Origin: Burkholderiales bacterium UBA4615
Lineage (GTDB): Bacteria > Pseudomonadota > Gammaproteobacteria > Burkholderiales > Burkholderiaceae_E
Direction of reading: 5' to 3'
Assembly (NCBI GenBank): GCA_002386465.1
Contig: DGIT01000052.1
Coordinates: forward strand, 14,135 to 73,117
Length of the DNA: 58,983 nt
Shown here one piece after another: positions 42,779 through 50,680 of this stretch (its first letter is position 1; the number at the start of each line of letters is the position of its first letter). The position numbers were made by a program, and so were the translations under genes. The notes under the pieces were generated by a model. That model had not been told where the DNA came from and did not search any database. It was given only the letters and a program-made list of their open reading frames with translations.

Positions 42779-43453
42779 ATGAATGTCTATGAAGCCGTTG
42801 GTAGCCGCCGATCCATCCGTGATTTCCAGGACAAACCGGTTGACGCTGCCGTGATCAGGAAGGTGCTGAGTGCCGCAGCCCGTTCGGCCTCAGGCGGCAA
42901 TCTGCAACCCTGGCACATCGATGTCGTGGGGGGCGCCGAGCTGGACCGGCTCAAGGACATCATGCGCACACGGGTTGTGGAAGCACCGGGCGGTGATGAG
43001 GTGAAGGACTACAGCATCTATCCGCCTGAACTTGTGGCGCCGTACCGCGACCGGCGCTTCGCAGTGGGCGAAGACATGTATGCGCTGCTCGGTGTGCCCC
43101 GTGAAGACAAGGCAGGCCGGTTGCGCTGGTTTGCCCGTAACTACCAGTTCTTCGGCGCGCCGCTCGCGTTGTTCTGCACCGTGGATCGCCGTATGGGCAT
43201 GCCGCAATGGTCCGACCTGGGCATGTATCTGCAGACGGTGATGCTGCTGTTGCGTGAAGAAGGCCTCGATAGCTGCGCACAGGAATGCTGGGCGGTCTAT
43301 CCCCAGACTATTACCGCTTTTCTGGGTACGCCAGCCGAGCGCATGCTCTTCACCGGCATGGCGATCGGTTATCGCAATGAAGCGGCCAAGATCAATGATC
43401 TGGTCACACGCCGTGCACCGCTGGAGGAATTTGCAAGCTTTCGGGGTATTTGA
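42779..43453 (+). CDS. Nitroreductase-family FMN oxidoreductase
   Basis: The 224-residue protein begins NVYEAVGSRRSIRDFQDKPVD, the FMN-phosphate-binding start of the family, then SASGGNLQPWHIDVV. The middle segment YMALLGVPRED-like helices and WSDLGMYLQTVMLLL fit the subgroup near BluB and PnbA-like enzymes. FLGTPAERMLFTGMAIGY holds further FMN contacts. Dimeric flavoenzymes of this type reduce nitroaromatics, quinones or enoates. I chose ATG 42779, after GGGAGC, rather than an ORF start at 42614 that lacks homology before it. It is divergent from the dienoyl-CoA isomerase-like gene. Confidence 0.88.
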   Translation: MNVYEAVGSRRSIRDFQDKPVDAAVIRKVLSAAARSASGGNLQPWHIDVVGGAELDRLKDIMRTRVVEAPGGDEVKDYSIYPPELVAPYRDRRFAVGEDMYALLGVPREDKAGRLRWFARNYQFFGAPLALFCTVDRRMGMPQWSDLGMYLQTVMLLLREEGLDSCAQECWAVYPQTITAFLGTPAERMLFTGMAIGYRNEAAKINDLVTRRAPLEEFASFRGI

Positions 43454-43530
43454 GTCTGGCGCGCCGCCTCATACATCCATGATCCATCGGTCAGGAGCGA
43501 CTGCATGGCTGCGCGCGTACCGGCTGTTTC

Positions 43531-44441
43531 TCACTGCTCGATCTGAATGCTCGCATCGCGTGCGACCTTGTTCCAGCGTTTGATTTCATTGCCGACATAG
43601 GTCTGGAACTGGGCCAGGGAGAGGGTGCCAGGCTCGATCGAGAGGGTCGCAAGCCGTTCCTTCAGGGCCGGATGTGCCATGGTGGCACCGACTTCGCTGC
43701 GCAGTTTTTCAAGGACGACCGCGGGCGTCTTCGCAGGCGCGACCAGCCCCCACCATTACTCGACCAACAGGTCATCAAAGCCGCGCTCTCCCACGACTGG
43801 AACCTCAGGCAGCGCGGCCATGCGCTTTGACCCAGTGACACTGATGGCCTTGATGCGCCCGGTCCTGAGGGTGCCCTGTCCGGTGGCGAGCGTTGCGAAA
43901 AACAGTTGCACTTCACCCGCACCAAGATCGAGCAGTGCCGGGGCGCACCCTTGTACGACACATAGACGAACTTTGCGCCGGTCGAATGCCGGATCGTCTC
44001 GCCAATCAGATGCGAGACAGACACGGTACCGACCGTTGCAAAGGACAGTCCCTTGCCCTCTCGGGATACGGCGACCACCTCTTTGAGGTTGTTTGCCTTC
44101 GTTTGGCTGTTGGTGAACAGGATCATCGGGGCGCTGCCAAGGTGCGCTACAGTGACCAGATCGGTGTTCAGGTCATAAGGCACTTTGCTCAACAGCGCCT
44201 GCGCCTAGGCATGAGGCAATTCGATGACGGTGAGGGTGTATCCGTCGGCAGGGGATTTGGCGGCCATGTCTACGCCAAGCGTGCGCCCCAATGCATCGGT
44301 ACTGCCACCCGAGGACCACGGCACGATCAGTCGAATCGGCTTGTTAGGAAAGCTCTGGGCTCGGGCTGCCGGTGTCGGGACAATTGCGCACAGCGCAATC
44401 TTGGCGGCGCTCACGGCCAGTAGTGCATACAGGCGGCGCAT
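43531..44441 (-). pseudogene. Decayed Bug-family (TctC-like) substrate-binding protein gene
   Basis: Read on the minus strand, the gene starts with a signal peptide (MRRLYALLAVSA...ARAQ) and FPNKPIRLIVPWSSGGSTDALGR. It is interrupted by an in-frame TAG at 44205-44207 after VIELPHA and continues AQALLSKVPYDLNTDL. It loses frame near 43940-43960 (after FVYVSYKG). It resumes in another frame with ALLDLGAGEVQLFFATLATGQG. It meets a second stop, TAA at 43756-43758, between FDDLLVE and WWGLVAPAKTPA, and ends QFQTYVGNEIKRWNKVARD...Q. Two nonsense changes plus one frameshift show it is nonfunctional. It marks the border between the catabolic island and the secretion locus. Confidence 0.9.
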
Positions 44442-44558
44442 CGGGTGTACCCCAGTGTGGCGGACCTTGATCCGCATCGATGGCAGATCCTCGCAAATTG
44501 GCAGACGAGGAGTCTGATTGGGCCTCAGAGGGGGCGTGATCGGTCCGATTGACGCGGT

Positions 44559-44588
44559 TTGTTAACTGTGCAATTCTCACAGTATAGA
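44559..44588 (+). promoter_or_regulatory. Candidate promoter with an operator-like dyad upstream of the ECF sigma gene
   Basis: TTGTTA (44559-44564) and TATAGA (44583-44588), 18 bases apart, make a plausible sigma-70 promoter 34 bases before the sigma gene ATG. An inverted repeat, TTAACTGTG-caattct-CACAGTATA (44562-44586), with 8 of 9 arm positions matching, lies between and over these boxes. A dyad in the spacer is a typical repressor site. It is unlike the GGAAC/CCAC boxes read by HrpL-type sigma factors. Confidence 0.4.
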
Positions 44589-44621
44589 AATCACCTGGAT
44601 CTGTGAAAAGACCGCGTTGCG

Positions 44622-45191
44622 ATGGACTCAGCCGGACAAACCGAAGCGCACGAGCCCGTGCATGAGTGCGAACACCATGCGCTGCTGACTTCGCTGGTGC
44701 ACGCGTATCGAACCCCCATTTTCCGATTCATCCAGCAGCAGATCCACCATGTCTGGGATGCGGAAGACTTGACCCAGCAGGCGTTCTTCGAGGCGCTCAG
44801 GGGATTCGACCGCTTCCGTGGAGAGTCTCAGTATTCGACCTGGCTCTATGGCATCGCACAGAATTTGGTCTGGAACTACATGTCCCGCGATCGGCGTCGC
44901 CGACTGAAATGGGATTCCGACGAGTGTCTGAATCAGTTGGCATGCGAACGCCCGGACCCCATGGCGCAACGTGCGCTGACTCAGATGCTTACCATGTTGC
45001 AACGCGAAATCGATCTGTTGCCTCCGAAGCTCAGCATGCCTTTGATGCTGGCCTCGCTTGACGAATGCAGTTACGAAGAAATCGCGGAGTCGCTGGAAAT
45101 CCCTTTGGGCACGGTTCGCAGCCGGATTTCCCGCGCCAGAACAAGCCTGCGCAAGTCGTTGGATCAGGAGCAAGACGCGCTGCTGGTCTGA
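44622..45191 (+). CDS. ECF-type RNA polymerase sigma factor, probable T3SS regulator
   Basis: The 189-residue sigma-70-family protein has region 2 (about residues 28-95: DAEDLTQQAFFEALRGFDRF, then STWLYGIAQNLVWNYMSRDRRRR) and region 4 (about 130-182: SYEEIAESLEIPLGTVRSRISRARTSLRKSL). It lacks regions 1 and 3, as ECF sigmas do. A sigma of this type at the end of a Bordetella-like T3SS cluster corresponds in position and size to BtrS, which turns on bsc genes, or to HrpL elsewhere. I infer that it activates the convergent T3SS operon. No anti-sigma gene adjoins it. Confidence 0.9.
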   Translation: MDSAGQTEAHEPVHECEHHALLTSLVHAYRTPIFRFIQQQIHHVWDAEDLTQQAFFEALRGFDRFRGESQYSTWLYGIAQNLVWNYMSRDRRRRLKWDSDECLNQLACERPDPMAQRALTQMLTMLQREIDLLPPKLSMPLMLASLDECSYEEIAESLEIPLGTVRSRISRARTSLRKSLDQEQDALLV

Positions 45192-45199
45192 TTTGCACG

Positions 45200-45226
45200 A
45201 CTCCTCCTATCCGGTTGGAGGGGTCC
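45200..45226. terminator. Hairpin between convergent sigma gene and secretin gene
   Basis: GACTCCTCC and GGAGGGGTC (9 bp, one G-T wobble) surround a 9-base loop, in the 56 bases between the sigma stop and the sctC stop. Position suggests a bidirectional terminator. No T-run is seen on either side. Confidence 0.45.
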
Positions 45227-45247
45227 CTGCGTACCGGGGCTTGTGAC

Positions 45248-47362
45248 TCAACGCGCGGACGGTGCCTTGTTCAGCACATCCTCGATCAGCAGCCGCGCAT
45301 CGACATCGACTTCACGAATAGCCGTGCGCACCTGAGTGGTGGCCTCCAGCCGGCGCGCCCATTCCATCGCCTGATTCCTGTCGGCGAAGGGTCCGACACG
45401 GAATCGGCGCAGCTCGCCGTCAGGGATCATCGTGAACTTCTCAATGGGCCATCCGAGCGCAAACGCCGCTGACGCCCGGGCAACGGTGGCCGAATTCGGC
45501 TGCATCGGTCCGGTCTCGATGACAAAGGCTACCGTCGTGGTGCCAGGCTGAGTCGAAATCGAAACAGGTGGAGGGATTCGAGCGGGCGCAGGCACAGCGT
45601 CAATCACTTGTACGGTCTGGTTGGCACCAAATCCCACAAGACTGAGAATGCGAGGCTTGATCATGAACAGCCGCTCTCGTCGCTGCACAGAAGTCGATCG
45701 GTTTGAAAACAGCAACCCGAACCCTGGCAGATCCCCGGCAATGGGTACCTTGTTGTTACTCTGCAAAACCTGATCCTGGCTGTACCCTGCAATCAGCAGG
45801 GTGTCATCCGGACGCACCATCGTTTGCGTACTGACCGTGCTGCGACGTACCGTCGGCAATTGGTCGATCTTCTGGTCTTGAATGCGACCATCCTCAATAT
45901 CGATCACCAGTTGCACCAAGCGCTCATTGCCCTCTGTGATCACCCTTGGGGTGACCTTCAGGGTCGTGCCCGCCGTGACGGGGGTGACCGTGGCGACACG
46001 TTCGCCCGTTGTTCGAATGTAGAAGGTTTCCGATAGATCAAGTAAAGCCCCGACGTTATCGACGGTGGTGACCGAAGGTGTGCTCTGAATCGTGGCGTCG
46101 CCTTGAGACTCGAGCAATCGGATCTGACTGACCAGATAGTTTCCGGTTTCAGCCAGCAGGCTACCAGGAGTCAATCGTGCGGCCGCACTGCCTAACACGA
46201 CCGACAGCGTTCCTGGTGGCGGAACGACGTTCAGGTTGCCAAACCCGGCTGCGACTCCGCCGCTGCGCCCGCCCCAGTTGATGCCGAGATCTTTGGCCCG
46301 CTCGGTGTTGACATCAAGAATCATGGCCTCGATCTCGATCAGAGCGGTCGGCACATCCAGCCGCTCGATGAGTTGTTTGTAGATCGGAAGTCGTTCGCTG
46401 TAATCCTGGATGATGAGCGCGTTCAGCCGCGGGTCAGACTGGATCGAAGGCAGTGCGCGGCGCATGTAATCGTTGCGCTCGGCGGGTCCTTCTATCATCG
46501 AGCGCCGCCCTCCTTCTCGCGCAAGCGGTTCGCGCAAGCCCCCGCCCTCTCGCAAGCGCGATTCGCGATCGGCGAAAGTAGGTGTATTGATGTCAGGCCC
46601 GATGGTGGGCGCGCGGGTCAGTGCCGCCTCAAGCGGATCGATCGGCTCATCGGTGGCGTAGCGTCCGCCTGGGGCATTGACCATTGCACGCAAAATGCTG
46701 GCCAGACCAGGGGTGACGAATTCCCGGTCTCGGTAGCGGATCGTCCGATCTTCGGAAGAAGCGTACTTCAGCCGAAAGACCATTGCCTGGCGTGCCGAGG
46801 TGGCGGCCGGCAAGGCCCTCAATGTGTTTTCGACAAGTGCCACATAGCTGGGCGGGCCGGAGACCAGAACCGTATTTTGACCTGGCAACTCAGCCCAGCC
46901 AAATTTGCTGTCGAGAATGCCCAGGTCAGTGAGCGCCTTTTTCAGTGCAGGCAGGCTGGCGGATGGCACCTGCATATTGCGTGTGATCGATTCACTCGCC
47001 TTGCTGATGTACAGCGTGCCTTGACTCACATACCAGAGAAATCCGTAGACCCCTCCGAGCTTGGAGATGAAGTCGGTCGGGTTGGGGCTGCTGAAACGAC
47101 CGTTCACGACCCCTTGTATTCCGGGCGACAGATTCAGAGAAAGATTGAACGTCCGGGCGAACTCAGCAATCACCGACTCGAGTGAGGCCTTTTCAGAGAA
47201 ATGACTGTACGGCGCTTCAGGCCAGGGTGGCGGCCCCGCTCGTGATGCCATCGGGCACCACAAGGCAGCGATCACTGACAGGCACAGCAAAGCGCGCACT
47301 GGCCCAGTCTGCGCCAATGTCTGGCGCAGACGCACACTCAGGGCTTCAAGCCCTGCGCGCAT
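45248..47362 (-). CDS. sctC: T3SS outer-membrane secretin SctC with SPOR-like C-terminus
   Basis: SctC forms the outer-membrane ring of the injectisome. The 704-residue protein has a signal peptide ending ASRAGPP and an N0 domain (FSEKASLESVIAEFARTFNLSLNL). N1 and N3 domains follow (SKFGWAELPGQNTVLVSG; DPRLNALIIQDYSERLPIYKQLIERLD). The secretin core includes TIQSTPSVTTVDNVGALLDLS and VTAGTTLKVTPRVI. After it come about 95 residues ending with RRFRVGPFADRNQAMEWARRLE, which resemble a SPOR peptidoglycan-binding domain. ATG 47362 is preferred to a TTG at 47434 that overlaps the chaperone gene. It is last in the operon, as in bsc. Confidence 0.92.
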   Translation of the reverse strand: MRAGLEALSVRLRQTLAQTGPVRALLCLSVIAALWCPMASRAGPPPWPEAPYSHFSEKASLESVIAEFARTFNLSLNLSPGIQGVVNGRFSSPNPTDFISKLGGVYGFLWYVSQGTLYISKASESITRNMQVPSASLPALKKALTDLGILDSKFGWAELPGQNTVLVSGPPSYVALVENTLRALPAATSARQAMVFRLKYASSEDRTIRYRDREFVTPGLASILRAMVNAPGGRYATDEPIDPLEAALTRAPTIGPDINTPTFADRESRLREGGGLREPLAREGGRRSMIEGPAERNDYMRRALPSIQSDPRLNALIIQDYSERLPIYKQLIERLDVPTALIEIEAMILDVNTERAKDLGINWGGRSGGVAAGFGNLNVVPPPGTLSVVLGSAAARLTPGSLLAETGNYLVSQIRLLESQGDATIQSTPSVTTVDNVGALLDLSETFYIRTTGERVATVTPVTAGTTLKVTPRVITEGNERLVQLVIDIEDGRIQDQKIDQLPTVRRSTVSTQTMVRPDDTLLIAGYSQDQVLQSNNKVPIAGDLPGFGLLFSNRSTSVQRRERLFMIKPRILSLVGFGANQTVQVIDAVPAPARIPPPVSISTQPGTTTVAFVIETGPMQPNSATVARASAAFALGWPIEKFTMIPDGELRRFRVGPFADRNQAMEWARRLEATTQVRTAIREVDVDARLLIEDVLNKAPSAR

Positions 47363-47391
47363 AACCTGCTTTTGCACAGCGCTTCGCTGCA

Positions 47392-47826
47392 CTAGGTGCT
47401 CCCAAGTTCCTGAACGATGCCGGTCTGAGTCCAAAATGCGAGCGCTGCGACAAACTCAGCCAACTCAAACTCCAGGCGCTCCAGACCGATATCCGCCGGC
47501 AAGGTTTGCTGTAGCAGAAGCCTGTGGCGTGAGGTATCAAAGCTCAACGTACTGGCACGCGATTGCATCAGACCTGTCCCGCGGGCGGCCAGTGTCTGCA
47601 GCATGCGATCCACTTCCTGCTTTTCCAGGCGGTCTGCCAGATCCAGGACCGTCGCAAACACTGCCAGGCGACGCCCCGGCGTCTGCTCAAGATGGACACG
47701 GTACCGATCCTCGAATGTCAGTGTCAGTCGCCCGTCGCGCCGCAACGCACCCGAGGCCATGCCGTGTGCAGTCATGAGCGCACGGACTGCCGCAGGGACG
47801 TCTGGTGAGCTGGATGGATTTTGCAC
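47392..47826 (-). CDS. CesT-family T3SS chaperone
   Basis: This acidic to neutral 144-residue protein has a CesT/SycE-like pattern: strands LTLTFEDRYRVHLEQTP and LSFDTSRHRLLLQQTLP, with helices between and at the C-terminus (LERLEFELAEFVAALAFW). Class I chaperones of this fold dimerise and hold effectors or pilot proteins. Its place between sctU and sctC matches BscW of Bordetella. GTG 47826 is preceded by GGAG nine bases upstream, inside the end of sctU. A role in guiding the secretin or an effector is inference. Confidence 0.7.
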   Translation of the reverse strand: MQNPSSSPDVPAAVRALMTAHGMASGALRRDGRLTLTFEDRYRVHLEQTPGRRLAVFATVLDLADRLEKQEVDRMLQTLAARGTGLMQSRASTLSFDTSRHRLLLQQTLPADIGLERLEFELAEFVAALAFWTQTGIVQELGST

Positions 47827-47830
47827 GCGG

Positions 47831-48877
47831 TTACTCCGAAGGCCTGTTCATGTCTTGCACCAGGCGTAGCACCTGAGCGACGGCCTCGATGAGTTCGGAT
47901 GGGATGTATTGCTCCAACTCGGCACCGTCCATCAGGGCATGCGCAAGCGGGATGTTCTGCAGCACCGGAACCCCCGCCTCTCGAGCAGCCTGAATCATAC
48001 GTTCGGCCAGAATGCCTTCGCCCTTAGCCAGCACCACAGGCAAGGGTGTTGAATCCTGATCGTACAAGATGGCAATGGCCAGGTGGGTTGGGTTGGTGAC
48101 GATAACCGTCGCCCGACGGCTGTTGTCGATGGCCGCCTCCTGCAGCATTTCCTTGTGAAGATGTCTTCGCATCTGCTTGATATAGGGATCGCCTTCCGCC
48201 TCTTTGTATTCCTGCTTGACCTCTTCCTTGCTCATCATCAGGCCTTTGATGTGCTGATGTTTCTGCCAGGCATAGTCAGCGGCAGAGATCGCGGCATAGG
48301 CCAAAGCCACATTCAGAATCAGTATCGTGACCAGTGTGCCCAATGCTGCACTCAGGCCGGGTACGCCCCCGCCTGGAAGTGTCATGAGCATTGGCAAAGC
48401 GTCTCGCAAGACAAGGGTCAACAGCACGGACAAGAAAATGATCTTCAGGGTGGATTTGAGAAACTCCACCAGGTTCTTGATTGAAACAATATTTTTGACG
48501 TTAGTGGCGATGTTGAGTTTCTTGCCGGAAGGCTTGATCGCCTTGAACGAAAAGAGCATGCCGGTCTGAATCAATTCGATAAACAAACCCAGACCAATCA
48601 CGATACCCAGCACCGGCAGCATGATGAGAATGGCTTCATTCACAAGTTTGGTCACCACCACATTCACGGCAGCTTCGAAGGGCAGATCAAGCGTCGCTGC
48701 AGGCAGCAGTACCATTTCGCCCATCGACTTGAAGATGCCTTTGCTGTTGACAATGAAGTAGCCGAAGAGCGCAACAATCAGTACCGTCTGAGTGAGGTCC
48801 TTGCTTTTTCCTACCTGACCTTCTTCGCGTGCCTTGCGCAGCTTTTTCGCTGTGGGATATTCAGTCTTCTCGCTCAT
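47831..48877 (-). CDS. sctU: T3SS export apparatus switch protein SctU
   Basis: SctU (YscU/FlhB family, 348 residues) sits in the inner membrane and switches substrate class from needle to translocators. The N-terminal SEKTEYPTAKKLRKAREEGQV signature is followed by four helices (about residues 30-200). A cytoplasmic domain carries the autocleavage motif NPTH at residues 262-265 in a VTNPTHLAIAI context. The start was set to ATG 48877, whose ATGA overlaps the sctT stop. The downstream chaperone gene starts 4 bases after its stop. Confidence 0.95.
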   Translation of the reverse strand: MSEKTEYPTAKKLRKAREEGQVGKSKDLTQTVLIVALFGYFIVNSKGIFKSMGEMVLLPAATLDLPFEAAVNVVVTKLVNEAILIMLPVLGIVIGLGLFIELIQTGMLFSFKAIKPSGKKLNIATNVKNIVSIKNLVEFLKSTLKIIFLSVLLTLVLRDALPMLMTLPGGGVPGLSAALGTLVTILILNVALAYAAISAADYAWQKHQHIKGLMMSKEEVKQEYKEAEGDPYIKQMRRHLHKEMLQEAAIDNSRRATVIVTNPTHLAIAILYDQDSTPLPVVLAKGEGILAERMIQAAREAGVPVLQNIPLAHALMDGAELEQYIPSELIEAVAQVLRLVQDMNRPSE

Positions 48878-49701
48878 CGGGTTGGCTCCTGCGCAACGCC
48901 CGGCGCTGTGCGCCATTGCTGATCAAGATAGGGAACGATGCCACTGAATTCGCGTTCATATGCGGCGCCGTAGGTGAACAGCGTCGAGACATACAGCCCC
49001 AGCACCAGAAATGCAATCGCGCACTTGATCGGCATGGCAAGGAAAAAAACCTGCAACTGCGGCACAAAGCGGCTCACGAGTGCCAGCCCCACTTCAGCCA
49101 ACAGCATCGCCACCATGGCAGGCGACGCAAGCAAAATAGCCACCCGCGCCATTTTGGAGAGCTGGTCGAGCAGCAACTTTGCGGTGTCGTCATGCATGCT
49201 CGGAAACCACGTGAGCAAAGGCCAAAGCATGAAGCTTTCGTAGAGCATTCCCAGCAGAAGCATGAATCCTCCGCTGATGAAGAAAAATACGATAAATGCT
49301 TGATTGAAGAGTTGTCCGAGTGGCGAGCTGTCGTTGCCTGTCATGGGATTGAGCGTGGCGGCCACACTGGCACCGCGCTGGTTGTCGATGAGAAAGCCCA
49401 GCGATTCAAAAGCCCAGAAGGGGATGGCGACCAGATAGCCCATCACAAAGCCGATGAAAATCTCTTTGACAATGATCAGGACGACTTGGGCGCCAAAAAA
49501 GCCCTGAGGTAACTCAAGAGGGATGAGCGCTGGAGCCAAGTGTGCACCGATTGCGGCACACATTGCATAGCGCAGTAGGCCTGGCATCACGGAGGTGCTG
49601 AACAGCGGGATGGCCAGAAACATGGCGATGATGCGCGGCTGCGTACAGGCAATCGCCAGCAGGAACGTTTGTATGTGCTCATACAGGGCAGCTTCGGACA
49701 T
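48874..49701 (-). CDS. sctT: T3SS export apparatus protein SctT
   Basis: The 275-residue inner-membrane protein of the SctT/FliR family has about six to eight hydrophobic segments (for example IAMFLAIPLFSTSVMPGLL and VVLIIVKEIFIGFVMGYL). The conserved GRxxGA-type DNQRGASVAATLNPMTGNDSSPLGQLF segment confirms the family. It forms the export-gate pseudo-helix with SctR and SctS. It lies 21 bases after sctS and overlaps sctU by four bases. Confidence 0.95.
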   Translation of the reverse strand: MSEAALYEHIQTFLLAIACTQPRIIAMFLAIPLFSTSVMPGLLRYAMCAAIGAHLAPALIPLELPQGFFGAQVVLIIVKEIFIGFVMGYLVAIPFWAFESLGFLIDNQRGASVAATLNPMTGNDSSPLGQLFNQAFIVFFFISGGFMLLLGMLYESFMLWPLLTWFPSMHDDTAKLLLDQLSKMARVAILLASPAMVAMLLAEVGLALVSRFVPQLQVFFLAMPIKCAIAFLVLGLYVSTLFTYGAAYEREFSGIVPYLDQQWRTAPGVAQEPTR

Positions 49702-49722
49702 TTCAGAGTCTGTTCGAAGCGC

Positions 49723-49992
49723 CTAGCGAACAAGCAGCGGAAACTGCTCGAAAATGGACGCGGTGTAATTGAAAAGCTCGCCGCCGATCCAACGAGCGGT
49801 CAACAACAGGGTCAGCATCACGGCAATCAGCTTGATACCGAACGACAGCGTTTGTTCCTGGATCTGCGTGAGCGCTTGAAAAAGAGAGAAAAGTGTACCG
49901 ACGACCGACGCAACAATAATAGGTGGCAACGACAGCCACAGCACCAGGTACAGCGCCTGCGCAAGAAAGGTGACCAGATCAGGGCTACTCAT
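49723..49992 (-). CDS. sctS: T3SS export apparatus protein SctS
   Basis: This 89-residue protein with two membrane helices matches SctS/FliQ. The signature is LVLWLSLPPIIVASVVGTLFSLFQALTQIQEQTLSF in pieces, with GIKLIAVMLTLLLTARWIGG for the second helix. Size and sequence are standard. It sits between sctR (40 bases upstream) and sctT, the usual order. Confidence 0.95.
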   Translation of the reverse strand: MSSPDLVTFLAQALYLVLWLSLPPIIVASVVGTLFSLFQALTQIQEQTLSFGIKLIAVMLTLLLTARWIGGELFNYTASIFEQFPLLVR

Positions 49993-50032
49993 CGCGAGTC
50001 CTCGCAGGCCGAATGCAGGGCTGAAGTCACAG

Positions 50033-50680
50033 TCATGCGTAAGTCAGAACCAGGCCGTGAATCAGTCTGGACCAGCCGTCAACCGAGATGAACAGAAAAA
50101 GTTTCAGAGGCAGGGAAATCGTGACTGGAGAGACCATCATCATGCCCATCGCCAGCAGGATGTTGGAAACGATCAGGTCAATGACGATAAATGGCAGGAA
50201 CAGCAAAAATCCGATCTGGAAGGCCGAGGTCAGTTCGCTGACCAGAAATGCTGGCATAAGCACCAGAAAGTCTGTGCTCCTCACGTCGGCGGCCATCTCC
50301 TTACCCCACATGCGCCGCGCGGTACTCACGAAAAAATCGCGCTGTTCGGGCTTGCTGTGACGTTCCATGAAACCGCGCAATGGCTCGGCGCTGGCGCGTG
50401 CCGCGTTGACCATCGAGATGAGCGATCGCTGGTCAGGCTGAACCGCGATGGCCGTCTCAACCATGCGGTAACCAACAGGCGCCATGATATAGGCGCTCAG
50501 GATGAGCGCCATGCCATACAGCGCAATATTCGGTGGCATCTGCTGTACGCCCAATGCGTTGCGCACTAAGGCCATGACCACAGCGATCTTGAGAAACGAC
50601 GTGGTGGTCACCACCAGAACCGGCAGCAGAGTCAAGACCGCCAGGACGAGGATCAGGCTGATCGGGTCCATCGTAGTCAT
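50033..50680 (-). CDS. sctR: T3SS export apparatus protein SctR
   Basis: The 215-residue SctR/FliP protein forms the core of the export gate. The family patterns LLPVLVVTTTSFLKIAVVMALVRNALGVQQMPPN and the C-terminal PFIVIDLIVSNILLAMGMMMVSPVTISLPLKLFLFISVDGW (quoted in fragments) are unmistakable. Four helices are evident. The ATG at 50680 overlaps the sctQ stop (ATGA). Confidence 0.96.
   Translation of the reverse strand: MTTMDPISLILVLAVLTLLPVLVVTTTSFLKIAVVMALVRNALGVQQMPPNIALYGMALILSAYIMAPVGYRMVETAIAVQPDQRSLISMVNAARASAEPLRGFMERHSKPEQRDFFVSTARRMWGKEMAADVRSTDFLVLMPAFLVSELTSAFQIGFLLFLPFIVIDLIVSNILLAMGMMMVSPVTISLPLKLFLFISVDGWSRLIHGLVLTYA

Noticed and set aside
43531..44441. Programmed readthrough or frameshifting in the Bug receptor gene
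   Set aside because: Two stops plus a frameshift at non-slippery sites are more simply explained by decay.
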